A stretch of 64,000 nt of DNA from Leptidea sinapis (GCF_905404315.1 NC_066301.1:6324001-6388000), one strand, 5' to 3'; counted from the stretch's first letter, positions 45,960 through 56,755 are shown. The notes: generated by a model from the sequence alone, not told the origin. Made by a program: numbers and translations.

Positions 45960-46316
45960 TTTTTATAATTGCTAATAAAATGGTCGCTAAATACCTTTAT
46001 TTGTTTACGATGTGTGTGGATTGATGTATCTACTATACCATGGCCTACTATTATTGTTGATACGGTAGTAGTCGGCCGTGACTGTACTCAATGACTCTTG
46101 TTTTACCTTTTGTTTTTGAGTATTTGTAGTTTGAGTGTTATTGTTGCATCACTTTACATATATTGTAACTGAAATGATTTGTGAGTGAGTGATTGTCACA
46201 ATGAGTTTCTTGCCACGTTTTCTTATTAAGGCTCAACCCTCAAAGGCGGTGGGAATATAAAAAGAAAAGTCATTTCCTTGACCGGTATGAATGGAGTGAT
46301 TTTGATTTGATTACCC
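45960..46316 (+). repeat. LINE 3' tail, copy 1 in left arm
   Basis: Contains AATACCTTTATTTGTTTACG, TGTTGCATCACTTTACATAT, CAATGAGTTTCTTGCCACG and ends GATTTTGATTTGATTACC. The same blocks recur in order about 560 bp further on (46520-46878). It is the 3' region of an unclassified non-LTR element; mirrored at 51650-52006. Confidence 0.65.
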
Positions 46317-46519
46317 TTAAGGATTGAGCTACTGTTAGTAAAAATATAAGCTTGAGTTCTCGTAACAGGTTTCTTCATGCTCGCTTAAATGTCACTGCTT
46401 GTGGCAACGACATGGGACGGGTCGTCCCCTTCCCTAAAATATGGTTGAGGGAGGCGACGGCTGGCTCATACGTCATGCTCGTGAACGGGCGTTGCTTGTG
46501 GTGGCAGGATGATCCTGTT

Positions 46520-46878
46520 GCCGGAGACTCGGTTTCAGATTCACAGAATACCTTTATTTATTTACGGTGTGTGTGGATGATGCAGCTACTGTACTCAAAA
46601 ACTTTTGTATTATGTTACATTTACTTTTTTGACTTATTGTAAGGCATTGACTATTTGACGTTTGAGTATGTTTGTTGCATCATTTTACATATTATATTGT
46701 AATTGAAATGATTTGTAAACGATGGAAATGTAAATATTGATATAAAAGAGTGGCAATGAGTTTCCTGCTACTTCTTCTCATTAGCTCAACCCTTTACGAA
46801 GTAGCGGTAGATTCAATAAGAAAAAAAATTTTGACATTCATAATTCATATTAATAAAGTTATTTTGATTTGATTTGAT
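46520..46878 (+). repeat. LINE 3' tail, copy 2 in left arm
   Basis: Same family as copy 1, ending in TTTTGATTTGATTTGATT, a tail microsatellite typical of lepidopteran LINEs. Upstream, 46420-46520 carries the CGTCATGCTCGTGAACGGGC block also found at 39712. Mirrored at 51088-51446. Confidence 0.65.
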
Positions 46879-47187
46879 TCCAGCGGCCAATTTCCACCAC
46901 TGGAGATTACGTCTAAATTCAAAATACCATCGCATCACGTTGACGTCTGGCACTGCACAAACGCGCGTTTCTCAAGCATTTCTTGCCTCGCACAGCCACT
47001 TTGTGGAATCAATTACCTTCTGCGGTTTTCCCGAACCGATATGACTTAGGGACCCACCTTAAAGGCTGGCAACGCATCCCTTGACACCTGTTATTGCGGA
47101 TGTCAATGGGGGGTTGCCCCACCACTCCCCATCCCGTGAGCCTCTTGCCTGTGTGTCCTTGCCCCCTCTTCAGATAGTCAATTGAAG
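46879..47187 (+). pseudogene. LINE ORF2 C-terminal fragment (family B) in left arm
   Basis: Plus-strand reading gives a broken C-terminal RT tail (LPSAVFPNRYDLG region and LKGWQRIP) with stops, parallel to the fragment at 3945-4263. Its upstream limit is the same TTCCAGCGGCC seen there. Mirrored at 50779-51087 (minus). Confidence 0.65.
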
Positions 47188-47262
47188 TAACCTTATTTTT
47201 TATCAAAATAAATAATTTCCTAAAAATCTAGATAAAACAAATTAAAGTCGACTTAATTATTA

Positions 47263-47275
47263 AACATAAGTGTTT
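47263..47275. repeat. 13-bp target-site duplication, left copy
   Basis: AACATAAGTGTTT, identical to the copy at 49507-49519, on the other side of the LINE insertion. Confidence 0.85.
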
Positions 47276-49506
47276 TTTTGCGCCCAGACAATGGGAAAGG
47301 GCTACCCTCCGGGATAACGACGGGAGGGAGGTGGAGAATGCTCATGCATACCAACGCAGCCTTAGGCTGCGTTGGTTATGTGGGACTCACGTAAGAACCT
47401 AAGTGCCTAACCACTAAACACCACCTGAGGTTGGCTTTGGGCAGTGTGCCCTCTAAGCCTTCATCGGAGGCGACCATCTCTCGGGGAAGAGAGGCGCAAG
47501 CGGCACTCCCTAGGGAGTGTTCGCTGGGAATGCACAGAAGGTGCTATCTAATTAGGACTTGGCGACATCAGAAGGATGATCACAAATGGGAGGTGAGGCT
47601 ACATGTATCTAGTACCTGTCAATCCAGGTCAGACGAAATATTGAAAGAGGAGAAAAGGAGTGATTGGTTAGATCGAGTCATACGTTCCTAGACTTCACTC
47701 GTACCGCACTATGTGGTAAGCGTTAAACGCTTCAGACATTACAAGGAGGTCACCAATTGGTGGTGCTCCGCCAGCGCAAAAGGCGCTCCTTGGAGGACTT
47801 AGCCATCCTGAGTTTCCGTGCCAGGACGGAGATTTCGTGGATGTGGACTTCGCCTAGTGAGGCGTAGATCTCTTTCAAGTCTTTCACGGAGCTTTGCACC
47901 TGTCATTGAGCCTGGGGAGGTACTGCCTGCCTGGGGCCACTGAAGGTGGCCGGGGCGGAGCGGGAGTAGGCATTGAATGCCTGAGAGGGAGGGGCTGATT
48001 GTCTCCATGAGGTGGAAGTTGGGGCCCGGAAGTTTTATTACTCATGTGAGGAAAATGGGATTGGGAGTTAGAGGGGTTGTGGGGTTCAAGGCACTTGGGA
48101 GGAGCAGAGCAGTTAGCCGCTGCGTGACCATACGTCATGTGGCATCGTGGCATTGACTGGGGAACCCCCGTTTGTGTGGGGCTTCCACACGTATATTGGA
48201 GAGCCAACACACGGTCAACTCTCCTTTGAAAAGTTCCCTGGCTTCAGGGACGTTAGTTAGAATGACTAACGCTAACGGGTACTTCTTCCCGGTACGGCTG
48301 TACATTTTACCGAAAAGCCTTTCTTGACAAGGTCCTCCTGTGTGAGATCATTAGAGAGCTCGTAAGGGAGGCCACGGAGGACAGCCTTGACCTTGGGCTC
48401 TTCCGGGAGCGCATAAGTGTGATAAGGCACGTTATTACGCGAAAGGAGGAGAGTGAGGTAGTGAAAGTCGTCCGTGGTCGGTACGACTATGCGTATTGCC
48501 TCACCTGTGTTTGACGCACGGGTGTATCGCACCTTTTGATCGGTGCAAAGTTGGGCTACGTATGTCCACGTTGCCTTATCTCGGAGAAAGATTGGCGGTG
48601 GAGGCTTGTTAGTAGGGTGGGCGGGCGAGCGTGTTGCCGGTTGGCAAGAGGAGGGGACAGAGTCCGGGTGTAAACTAATGTCGAGGGACATCAATGGTAC
48701 TTGGGCGGGAGAGGGTTGAAACCTTATTGGACGCGATGCGCTTTGACTGGCGATTCTTCATGGACTGAACCAGTTGGAACGAATCGTCAGAGGGACGATA
48801 GGGATGGAGAGAGGTATCGAGTACAGAACCAGTGAGGGATCCGTTATCTGAGTTCTCCGAGGAGGAATGGACTGGCCGCTCGCGGCCGCAGGAGGCGCAG
48901 TCTGAAAGCTCCATATCTGCAGGGGCTAGGGCATGAGCGTAGGGCTCGTCAGGGGACGCGGGGGAGACAGCGAGGGGCTGACTTGGGGTGTTGAACGCGG
49001 AGGTGAGGCTAGCGAGAAGTTTTTCGTTGAATTGGACGTTTGCGGCTTTTAGCAAAGCCACAATCTGGACTAGCACGGCGTTGAGAGGATCCGCTGATGG
49101 AGCCATGCTGAGGGAGCCTCCCCGCCGAGGGCAGGGAGCAACGGGGGTCGGAAGTGACGCGGCTATCCCTAATGGCTATAGCCGCGAACCGTCACCCTTG
49201 GGAAAGCCCAAGTGCAATGGGATCGGGTCGTTTTGTTTCTCTCAGGTCAGGAGGCGGAGAAACGCACCGGGGCAACGTTAGTGAGTTGTCACCGTTAGGT
49301 ATCCTTCAGCTCAACCACGATGACACGCAGCACACTTACTACAATAAAATTGCTGTAAACAAGCTGCGGGCCGGAACGATTCGACGTAACCAGTCAAACT
49401 TGACGTTGTGTACCTCGTACCACACGTAGCGAAGCTGCGTAGCGTAGCACAGGGCGTGGCTTGGTGGTGTAGCGGAGTGACTGCTCGGCGCGGGGGCCGA
49501 GACAAG
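47276..49506 (-). mobile_element. Jockey-like LINE lacking ORF2 (internally deleted)
   Basis: A 2.23-kb insertion with a perfect 13-bp target-site duplication. From its 5' end (49506): a ~400-bp GC-rich 5' UTR starting CTTGTCTCGGCCCCCGCGCC; ORF1 (gag-like, decayed) from 49106 to 47799; an ORF2 start codon overlapping the ORF1 stop, followed after 19 codons by a stop at 47750; and about 470 bp of 3' sequence ending GTCTGGGCGCAAAA. Endonuclease and reverse transcriptase are missing. With both ends and the duplication intact, it must have moved using enzymes supplied in trans. Confidence 0.85.
47799..49106 (-). pseudogene. ORF1 (gag-like, zinc-knuckle) of the jockey-like LINE
   Basis: ORF1 of jockey-clade LINEs encodes an RNA-binding gag-like protein. 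Frame 1 (49106-48675) starts MAPSADPLNAVLVQIVALLK and is S/P-rich. Frame 2 (48694-48272) has PPPPIFLRDKATWTYVAQLC, DDFHYLTLLLSRNNVPYHTY and EEPKVKAVLRGLPYEL, the conserved pre-knuckle domain. A third stretch gives KKYPLALVILTNVPEARELF and NIRVEAPHKRGFPSQC, and a fourth RCHMTYGHAAANCSAPPKC, a damaged CCHC knuckle. The last stretch ends NLRPGTETQDG plus stop. At least three frameshifts disable it. The final stop overlaps the ORF2 ATG (ATGGCTAA, 47799-47806). Start chosen at the first ATG after the GC-rich 5' UTR. Confidence 0.85.
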
Positions 49507-49519
49507 AACATAAGTGTTT
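49507..49519. repeat. 13-bp target-site duplication, right copy
   Basis: AACATAAGTGTTT, identical to 47263-47275. Confidence 0.85.
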
Positions 49520-49989
49520 AACATCAGTAACTTATATTTAATTTATTTGGTTGCATCAATTCTCTTTTATCAAAAGTACCCGGTTTTATTGCAAAGGATA
49601 TTATAATGAAACGGAATGCGAGTTCCTTCCCGCTCTCCCCCAGACCACTACGCTCAACTCATGATGAACTAAATTAAAAATATTTAACAAATTGAACATA
49701 TTTTCTCATCCACAATTTCCGAGAGCTTCTCTTTGTTGAGCCAATAACTAATAACAGCACTTTGCTTTTATTAATTACGTATTTTCCAACTTATCATTTT
49801 CTATAGCGATATTTATTAACAGTAGAATGAATAGCTGCAGCTGTGTACTTTGTTTTTTTTTTGTGGTTCACAATACAAGACTATATTACTCTCATCAAGT
49901 AATTAATATAAAATGGATAATATATTGTTAATTAGTTAGTGTAGAACTTTTTACAGGTTTTTCGTAGTCATAATATTTATTTCCCTAAA
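49520..49989. other. Spacer DNA, no gene seen
   Basis: AT-rich palindrome spacer without recognisable features. Confidence 0.45.
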
Positions 49990-50215
49990 TTTATTTCTTA
50001 ATGACACTCTTGGTCCTAATTTATAGATGGCACGAATAGCTCGTTTCTGCAGTGTGAAAATAGTGTTAAAGTAGTAAAGTAGTTAGTAAAATGCCATATG
50101 TCATCAGACTTTGAAAATAGCTGAAATATTGCCTTGCGGTATTTTCATCCGTAAGTTGCCGAATTTTTTTAACAGCGTATCCTGCAAAACTGAGCTTTTT
50201 CGCATATAGGCAAAC
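49990..50215 (-). pseudogene. Jockey-like LINE ORF2 fragment in spacer
   Basis: Minus-strand pieces KKLSFAGYAVKKIRQLTDEN, YFSYFQSLMTYGI and a LQKRAIRAIYKLG-like stretch correspond to the RT thumb region seen at 8.6-9.2 kb. Frames are broken. It is a small relic that ends where the RTE tail begins. Confidence 0.65.
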
Positions 50216-50238
50216 TAGAGGGCCAATGACGCACTAAA

Positions 50239-50304
50239 AGAAGAAAAGAGTCCTGGTTGCGTAACATCCGGCAATGGGCTGAGCTGACAGACAACCTACA
50301 GTAA
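50239..50304 (+). pseudogene. RTE-type LINE ORF end in spacer
   Basis: A short open piece reads RRKESWLRNIRQWAELTDNL then Q and stop, the very end of an RTE ORF (compare SWLRNIRQ and TTNLQ-stop at 39.4 kb). An AAGAA-type tail follows. It is extremely 5'-truncated. Confidence 0.65.
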
Positions 50305-50728
50305 TGTAGAGGCACAAGAAGAAAAAGAAGATAAGATCATTATAATTATGTTCGCTAGCAAAAAATAAGCTTATAGAATTATATTAATTTGTGTGTTCCT
50401 TACTGAGCTAGCTAAACTCATAATATTATATTGACATTTGTCTAAGCCTCTCTTTCATTAAGTTCAAGGAGTATTAAACTTGTCGTCCAAAATTGTGTCC
50501 TAAATATATCGGATCCTAACGGAACATTAATTTTGTATGAAGTAAAAGGTGTTTGCGAGCTTAAGTGATTAGTTTCCTCACTTGAATTACCCTTTATTAA
50601 GAAATTTCTAAACATACTCACAATTGAATTACATATTTATGATCGAGAAGTTGTACCCGCGACTTCGTTCCCGTAAATTAGGATTGTATGAATTTAAATT
50701 TTTTCGACTGAACCATAGGTTTTGTTTT
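50305..50728. other. Spacer DNA, no gene seen
   Basis: No recognisable feature. Around 50648-50705, GTTGTACCCGCGACTTCGTT recalls the ends of Helitron-like elements, but too little is present to call one. Confidence 0.4.
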
Positions 50729-53360
50729 TTTTATCTAGATTTTTAGGAAATTATTTATTTTGATAAAAAATAAGGTTACTTCAATTGACTATCTGAAGAG
50801 GGGGCAAGGACACACAGGCAAGAGGCTCACGGGATGGGGAGTGGTGGGGCAACCCCCCATTGACATCCGCAATAACAGGTGTCAAGGGATGCGTTGCCAG
50901 CCTTTAAGGTGGGTCCCTAAGTCATATCGGTTCGGGAAAACCGCAGAAGGTAATTGATTCCACAAAGTGGCTGTGCGAGGCAAGAAATGCTTGAGAAACG
51001 CGCGTTTGTGCAGTGCCAGACGTCAACGTGATGCGATGGTATTTTGAATTTAGACGTAATCTCCAGTGGTGGAAATTGGCCGCTGGAATCAAATCAAATC
51101 AAAATAACTTTATTAATATGAATTATGAATGTCAAAATTTTTTTTCTTATTGAATCTACCGCTACTTCGTAAAGGGTTGAGCTAATGAGAAGAAGTAGCA
51201 GGAAACTCATTGCCACTCTTTTATATCAATATTTACATTTCCATCGTTTACAAATCATTTCAATTACAATATAATATGTAAAATGATGCAACAAACATAC
51301 TCAAACGTCAAATAGTCAATGCCTTACAATAAGTCAAAAAAGTAAATGTAACATAATACAAAAGTTTTTGAGTACAGTAGCTGCATCATCCACACACACC
51401 GTAAATAAATAAAGGTATTCTGTGAATCTGAAACCGAGTCTCCGGCAACAGGATCATCCTGCCACCACAAGCAACGCCCGTTCACGAGCATGACGTATGA
51501 GCCAGCCGTCGCCTCCCTCAACCATATTTTAGGGAAGGGGACGACCCGTCCCATGTCGTTGCCACAAGCAGTGACATTTAAGCGAGCATGAAGAAACCTG
51601 TTACGAGAACTCAAGCTTATATTTTTACTAACAGTAGCTCAATCCTTAAGGGTAATCAAATCAAAATCACTCCATTCATACCGGTCAAGGAAATGACTTT
51701 TCTTTTTATATTCCCACCGCCTTTGAGGGTTGAGCCTTAATAAGAAAACGTGGCAAGAAACTCATTGTGACAATCACTCACTCACAAATCATTTCAGTTA
51801 CAATATATGTAAAGTGATGCAACAATAACACTCAAACTACAAATACTCAAAAACAAAAGGTAAAACAAGAGTCATTGAGTACAGTCACGGCCGACTACTA
51901 CCGTATCAACAATAATAGTAGGCCATGGTATAGTAGATACATCAATCCACACACATCGTAAACAAATAAAGGTATTTAGCGACCATTTTATTAGCAATTA
52001 TAAAAATATAATTATTAATTTTAAAACCATGAAGCAGAGTTTCCGAATCAACCCGAACAGCTCACCTGAGCACTTCCCGTGATAAACGCGATAGGAGATG
52101 CAGAGAGAAACCACATCTCTCTCTTTCCTTTATTAACTGAAAGCTACAAACAATAAAATAAAAAATAATATAAAGTTGCCTCCACTGGCTAATATAACTG
52201 CTGAAATTTTTCGGGGCATGCTTGCCGCCCTAATAGCAATTTTAAGTTCTCGGATGTTCCTTGGGGCTGGACGTACAGCTCTAACACGTCGTTTTGGAAA
52301 ATCCCATAGATGCTCAATGGAATTGAGGTCGAGACTTAGTGCTGGCCAATCTAAACAGTGGATCCCGATCCTTCACATAAGTAAGCATCTACATCGTCCA
52401 CTCGGTGTACTTAAACATTGTCATCCATAAACACAGCAGCACTTCATTTAACAGTTAACGCTGGTTTTACATGAGGAATTACTAACCATAATATATTAAA
52501 TTAATTATTAACTAAATTATTACAATATTCAGAAGATATTCCCGGCCTAAACATGACAGAGTCCCCACCGTACGGCGTTGTTTCCTCAAAACATACTTCT
52601 GCATAACGCATCTTCTTAAGTCTGTCTTCTTAGGATGTATTTAGTAGCCCGACCGTCGACTGACGTCAGTCGAGCGTAGCTTGTATCATACATTATAAAT
52701 ATAATAAGTACAATTTCGAAGAAAAATTAATTTATTTTAAACCTCTTTAATATGTGCGTACAATTTCCGCAAATGATTACGAAATAAAAGATATCATATT
52801 CACCCAATTGTTATTGAGCGCCTAATTCAAGGAGAATTATGTACAACATAATATTCATTTGAGAAAATACGAAATTTTGTTTAAAATTTTTGATTACGAT
52901 ATGACCCACGCGCATGCGGTCGATTGTTCGGCGGCGTTGCACTGAACGCACTTATATAATATCGCCACAGCGCGTCAGCGAACTGACGTACGCCGGACCG
53001 ACGAGCTCAACCGCCGATATCTCATAGCTGTACACGCGTAGCAATTCAACAACGCTGGACTGTACGCGTTCTTACGTTATCATCGTTATAGCTACGGTTG
53101 ACCGACGCGGACGTCAGCGCTCACCGTCGGTTGAACACTAAGCCCAGCCTTAGTTGAAGTCCAAAATAACATATTCATATTTTACAAGTAGATTTCTACT
53201 TGTCTTGTATATGTCACTGTTTGAACTACTTGCAATGAGTATACTAAGTGAATTGTATTTCTTATTATTTTGAAATTTCTTGTAATCGTGTCAGACTATT
53301 ATTAAATTGGTATGTTGAGAATAATTAATAAAAATTGTATCTGCCTTAAAGATCAATAAG
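50729..53360. repeat. Right arm of the large inverted repeat (2,632 bp)
   Basis: Reverse complement of 44606-47237. It carries, in mirror order, the family B LINE fragment (50779-51087, minus), two LINE 3' tails (51088-51446 and 51650-52006, minus), the old Tc1 relic (52134-52436, minus) and the CpG-rich element (52636-53149). The outer flank (AGTTTAAATATTGTAAATTG from 53361) differs from the left arm's outer flank, which is the cut Tc1 transposase. Confidence 0.9.
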
Positions 53361-53775
53361 AGTTTAAATATTGTAAATTGTACAAATTACATTAAATGTC
53401 TCTGCTAAAATTAATATTATTTATATAATGTTTTAATTTACTATTTTTGTCAGTTCAAATAACGGAGGGTCGCTTATTTATTACAAACCAATTGAAGATA
53501 AGATTAAACATCCCTCACAAAGTTGATAGACAATTTAATTTGGGATAAGATAAGATCCAATTTACTTAAATGTCTTGAGAATGTTTTCAACGTGGTAATA
53601 TTTTTAATTAGAAATTTTATTAATTGCAGTAATTTATTTTAAGTTTTTTGTAATTGTTTTTACATTAAAGTAGTTCTATTTCTGATAATATTTAATATGT
53701 ATTCTTGATTTGTTAAGTACCTATATCTTTTGTTTGGTATTTTTTTTTCATTTCCTAATTTCGGTACCTTATAGA
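53361..53775. other. No gene seen
   Basis: AT-rich DNA outside the palindrome. It shows no continuation of the Tc1 transposon cut at the other side. Confidence 0.5.
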
Positions 53776-54052
53776 CCACCACGACCTGCATAGCCGAGTA
53801 GTTAACGATCCTACCTACTAAGCTAGAGGTCCCGGGTTCGAATCCTCGAAGAGGTCGGATATGATGAATATGGATGTTTGTTTCCGAGTCATAGATGTTT
53901 AAATGTATTTATGTATGTTTAAGTAAGTATATTGTATTAAATATATCGTTATCTTGCAACTCATAACACAGGATATATATGCTTAATTTGAGGCAAGATA
54001 ATTTGTGTAAAAAGTGTGTTAATATTATTATTATTATTATTATTATTATACG
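53776..54052 (+). repeat. tRNA-derived SINE (type 2), full length
   Basis: Head with box-A-like CATAGCCGAGTAGTTAACG and box B GGTTCGAATCCTCG; body with GTTTCCGAGTCATAGATGTT and AAATATATCGTT; end AAGATAATTTGTGTAAAAAG and an ATT triplet tail (54024-54049). It is the most complete copy in the window. Confidence 0.8.
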
Positions 54053-54328
54053 TTACGTCATAGATTGGTTGTAAAATAATTAATACTTATTTTATATAAC
54101 TATTTTACACATATTTTCGCATGCGGTAAACATCTTATAAGGTAATGCATTTAGTAGTAAGACCTTTGTAACTTATCATTAATATTAAATTATTTAAATG
54201 AAAATAACAAAATGAGGTATTGAAACATGTTCTTAGTATATAAAACTGAATTGTCCTTATTAATTTCGATTCAAAACAAATCCAATATTATATTTTATTC
54301 ATTTAAGTTGATAAAATATGGCAAAAGC
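54053..54328. other. No gene seen
   Basis: AT-rich, featureless. Confidence 0.45.
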
Positions 54329-54441
54329 ATGTCAGCTAGTGAAATTACTGCGGTAAAGAGACTTTACAACTTATGTCTCAAAATGACGAGCTTAATAGCC
54401 ATGTCGCTCAGAAGCTTGGGTCTGTCAAGTATCCTGGGCGG
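54329..54441 (-). repeat. Family A repeat fragment
   Basis: GTCAGCTAGTGAAATTACTG, TTATGTCTCAAAATGACGAG and TCGCTCAGAAGC...ATCCTGGGCGG follow family A in reverse orientation. Both ends are missing. Confidence 0.6.
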
Positions 54442-54544
54442 TATATATATTTTCGTGTAGTCTATTGGTATACATATAAATCAATTCAAACAAATCAAAT
54501 CTTATAACTATATTTACAATACAACGATTACATAAAATTAAGAC

Positions 54545-54670
54545 TATCAATATGGGAAAGCGTATCAAGAATACTGGCAGCTTTCCACGTTGGATAGCTA
54601 GGCTGATCTGTTGTCCAAAATATCTGCCAGAGCTTGGGTTGCCAGTAGTCCTATTGAGGAATATATTGAT
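54545..54670 (-). pseudogene. LINE-type C-terminal domain relic, second copy
   Basis: Minus-strand frame reads LNRTTGNPSSGRYFGQQISL, AIQRGKLPVFLIRFPI, the same domain end as in 13480-13966 (LNKTTGNPSAGSYFGQRIRL there). A frameshift alters the last residues. Only about 40 residues remain. Confidence 0.6.
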
Positions 54671-54734
54671 ATTAATAAGTTTGTAAGGATTGAGGAAATT
54701 GTTGATCATGATGCAAGCAGATGTTACTGACAAA

Positions 54735-56390
54735 GTTTTGAAATTTTTAGAATTATGTTGAAAGACTTGTTTAACTTACATTCATAAATATAAAGACAAT
54801 TTTAATTGGTAACATATCATATAAACCACTATTTATCAAAATGGATATGGACCAATTATGATATCAATGAAATCCTAAAGATTATCTTTAATAAAAGACA
54901 ACTTTTACATTAAGTTTTCGAATACGTCTTAGAAGATCATTGAATTAAAATGTAATCTACAATTATACCAACAATTGGTCTTATTTAAGCAAATTTGACT
55001 AAATATTCCTCAATATAAACATCTAGTTAATTGTAAAAATAACGATGTAAAAGATATCCTAATGCATATGTGTAAATACTTGTTTGTAGTTCCTGAAAAA
55101 GGTTCCAAGCCACAAACATCACATTTTAAGGATTTCGTGTTTAAAGTTTAATAAATATTAGTGTATTCGATACATGGGTTCGGCTACGAAGTCATGATGT
55201 CATTTAAAGAGTGACAGTAAGGCTGCCATTTTTTGTCAGTCGGTTAATATGAATCACGTGAGAAGTTTTGTGTTCTTGACTCAATTTCCACATAATTGTG
55301 GTTTGGATCGTTTTTCTGGAATTACGTTTAATTATAGTAGATGTTAATTAATTATCAGAGCTTACGTAGCTTGAGATAAAATCACAACGATTTCATTACT
55401 CTGAATTGATACGAGCATTTCACAAGGGACAATTTCACGTAATGCAAATGCAGATATTGAATCAATTAAACTGGTGCCTGAAGGACGAGCCAATAGGCTT
55501 CCACTTAATTGCATGAGCTCTCTCTGATGTTACTCGTCGAGTAACTCTATAGGCAGATAAACAATATATACTTTGTGAATTTTAAATATCTGCAGTGCAT
55601 TTTTATCATTTTACAGAAATTTGTAAATATTGAGGGTCAAGATTATTGTCCTTTTTCATTGCTTATTACATCTCCTAGAGCCTTTTTGGAACGAATTTCC
55701 TTATCGCATGGTACTAGCTTAGCGGATGGGGCTAGGCGAAAAAGTGCAAGAATTTTCTGTCATGACTTTCAATAGTGTAGATTATAACAAATTTGTATAT
55801 TGTATTTTATTAATTTTAATGTAAAAAAACACGAAGCGTATGTTTAAAAATTTTAAAGATGACATTGAGTGCCAAGATGTCATGCACACAAGCAACTAAT
55901 AGTTGGCGTAATAAAAGCTATTGTTCTTAGGTAGTGCGGTATCTAGTTGGAGCTCAGCTGAGACCAATCTTTGATGCAAGGTATTGTGCTTAAAATTTTA
56001 TTGCTAAGGACAATGTTTTTCATCTCCTTTCAATTTACTATCACAAGTTTATAAAATAATTTACGATGAACATACTAGTTGATATAAGCATAGCTGTAAT
56101 TAAATTATAAAAACAATATGTGTCAACTTTTCGTGAAATTCCTTTAATAATCCTAAAACCATATTATATTGTACAATTGGCAATAGAGTAACACGTACCG
56201 CAATCTCGATGACAGTAAATTGAAGATAACATCCCCTAATGGGGCAGTAATGACCTGTAATAGAGCTGATAGGACGTCTGTGAAACAATTTTCCTCAACT
56301 TCCCATTATAACTGTTACCTTCATTTTATACACTGAAAAATAGAGCAAATACGAGCTTCAGTTTATTTTTAAATGTGACTAATATGGTCT
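54735..56390. other. No gene seen
   Basis: AT-rich. The frames at 55575-55775 and 56100-56288 lack motifs. Confidence 0.45.
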
Positions 56391-56655
56391 TCAGTGGGAG
56401 GCTACTTTGTACAGAATCCTGCTAGATTATGGGTGAAGCAGTAATGTGTAAGCACTATCTTTAGTGCTTCGGTCTGAAGGTCGCCGTAGCTAGTGAAATT
56501 ACTGGGCAAATGAGACTTAACATCTTATGTCTCAAGGTGACGAGCGTAATTGTGATGGTGGTGGTGACATCTCAGAATTTTTGTATGAAGAAGAATCAAG
56601 AATCCTGAGTCATCAGCTCAACGTCCTACTCATTTCGTCCTTTATTTACATAAAA
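56391..56655 (-). repeat. Family A repeat, internally altered
   Basis: From TCAGTGGGAGGCTACTTTGT to TCGTCCTTTATTTACATAAA. A GGTGGTGGTGAC expansion and a TATGAAGAAGAATC insertion disrupt the hairpin segment. Confidence 0.7.
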
Positions 56656-56663
56656 AAGTGAGT

Positions 56664-56755
56664 TCCACAGCAGCGTTTTTCTGCCGTAGAACACTTATGA
56701 GTATTTGATGTGTTTCGGTTGAAAGTTTGCAATGTCGCTCAAAATTATAGTTTCA
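56664..56755 (-). repeat. Family A repeat fragment, adjacent second copy
   Basis: CCACAGCAGCGTTTTTCTGC, GTGTTTCGGTTGAAAGTTTG and GTCGCTCAAAATTAT follow family A blocks in the same orientation as the neighbour ten bases to the left. Confidence 0.5.

Larger units (their letters stand above)
44606..47237. repeat. Left arm of a large inverted repeat (2,632 bp)
   Basis: This arm is the reverse complement of 50729-53360. I compared the outer end, the CpG-rich block, the family B segment and the inner end base by base and found no difference. All paired features sum to 97,966, so there is no net indel. Outer boundary: CTTATTGATCTTTAAGGCAG begins at 44606. Inner boundary: AATCTAGATAAAA ends at 47237. 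The contents are relics of mobile elements, listed separately. No target-site duplication flanks the pair. It may be a true palindrome or an assembly product. Confidence 0.9.

Noticed and set aside
49311..49524. Overlapping minus-strand frames before the LINE ORF1
   Set aside because: They lie in the GC-rich 5' UTR of the LINE, upstream of the ORF1 start, and have no domain similarity.
44606..53360. The whole palindrome as one giant fold-back transposon
   Set aside because: No target-site duplication flanks it, the arms hold unrelated degraded elements rather than one terminal repeat, and the left boundary cuts a Tc1 transposon.
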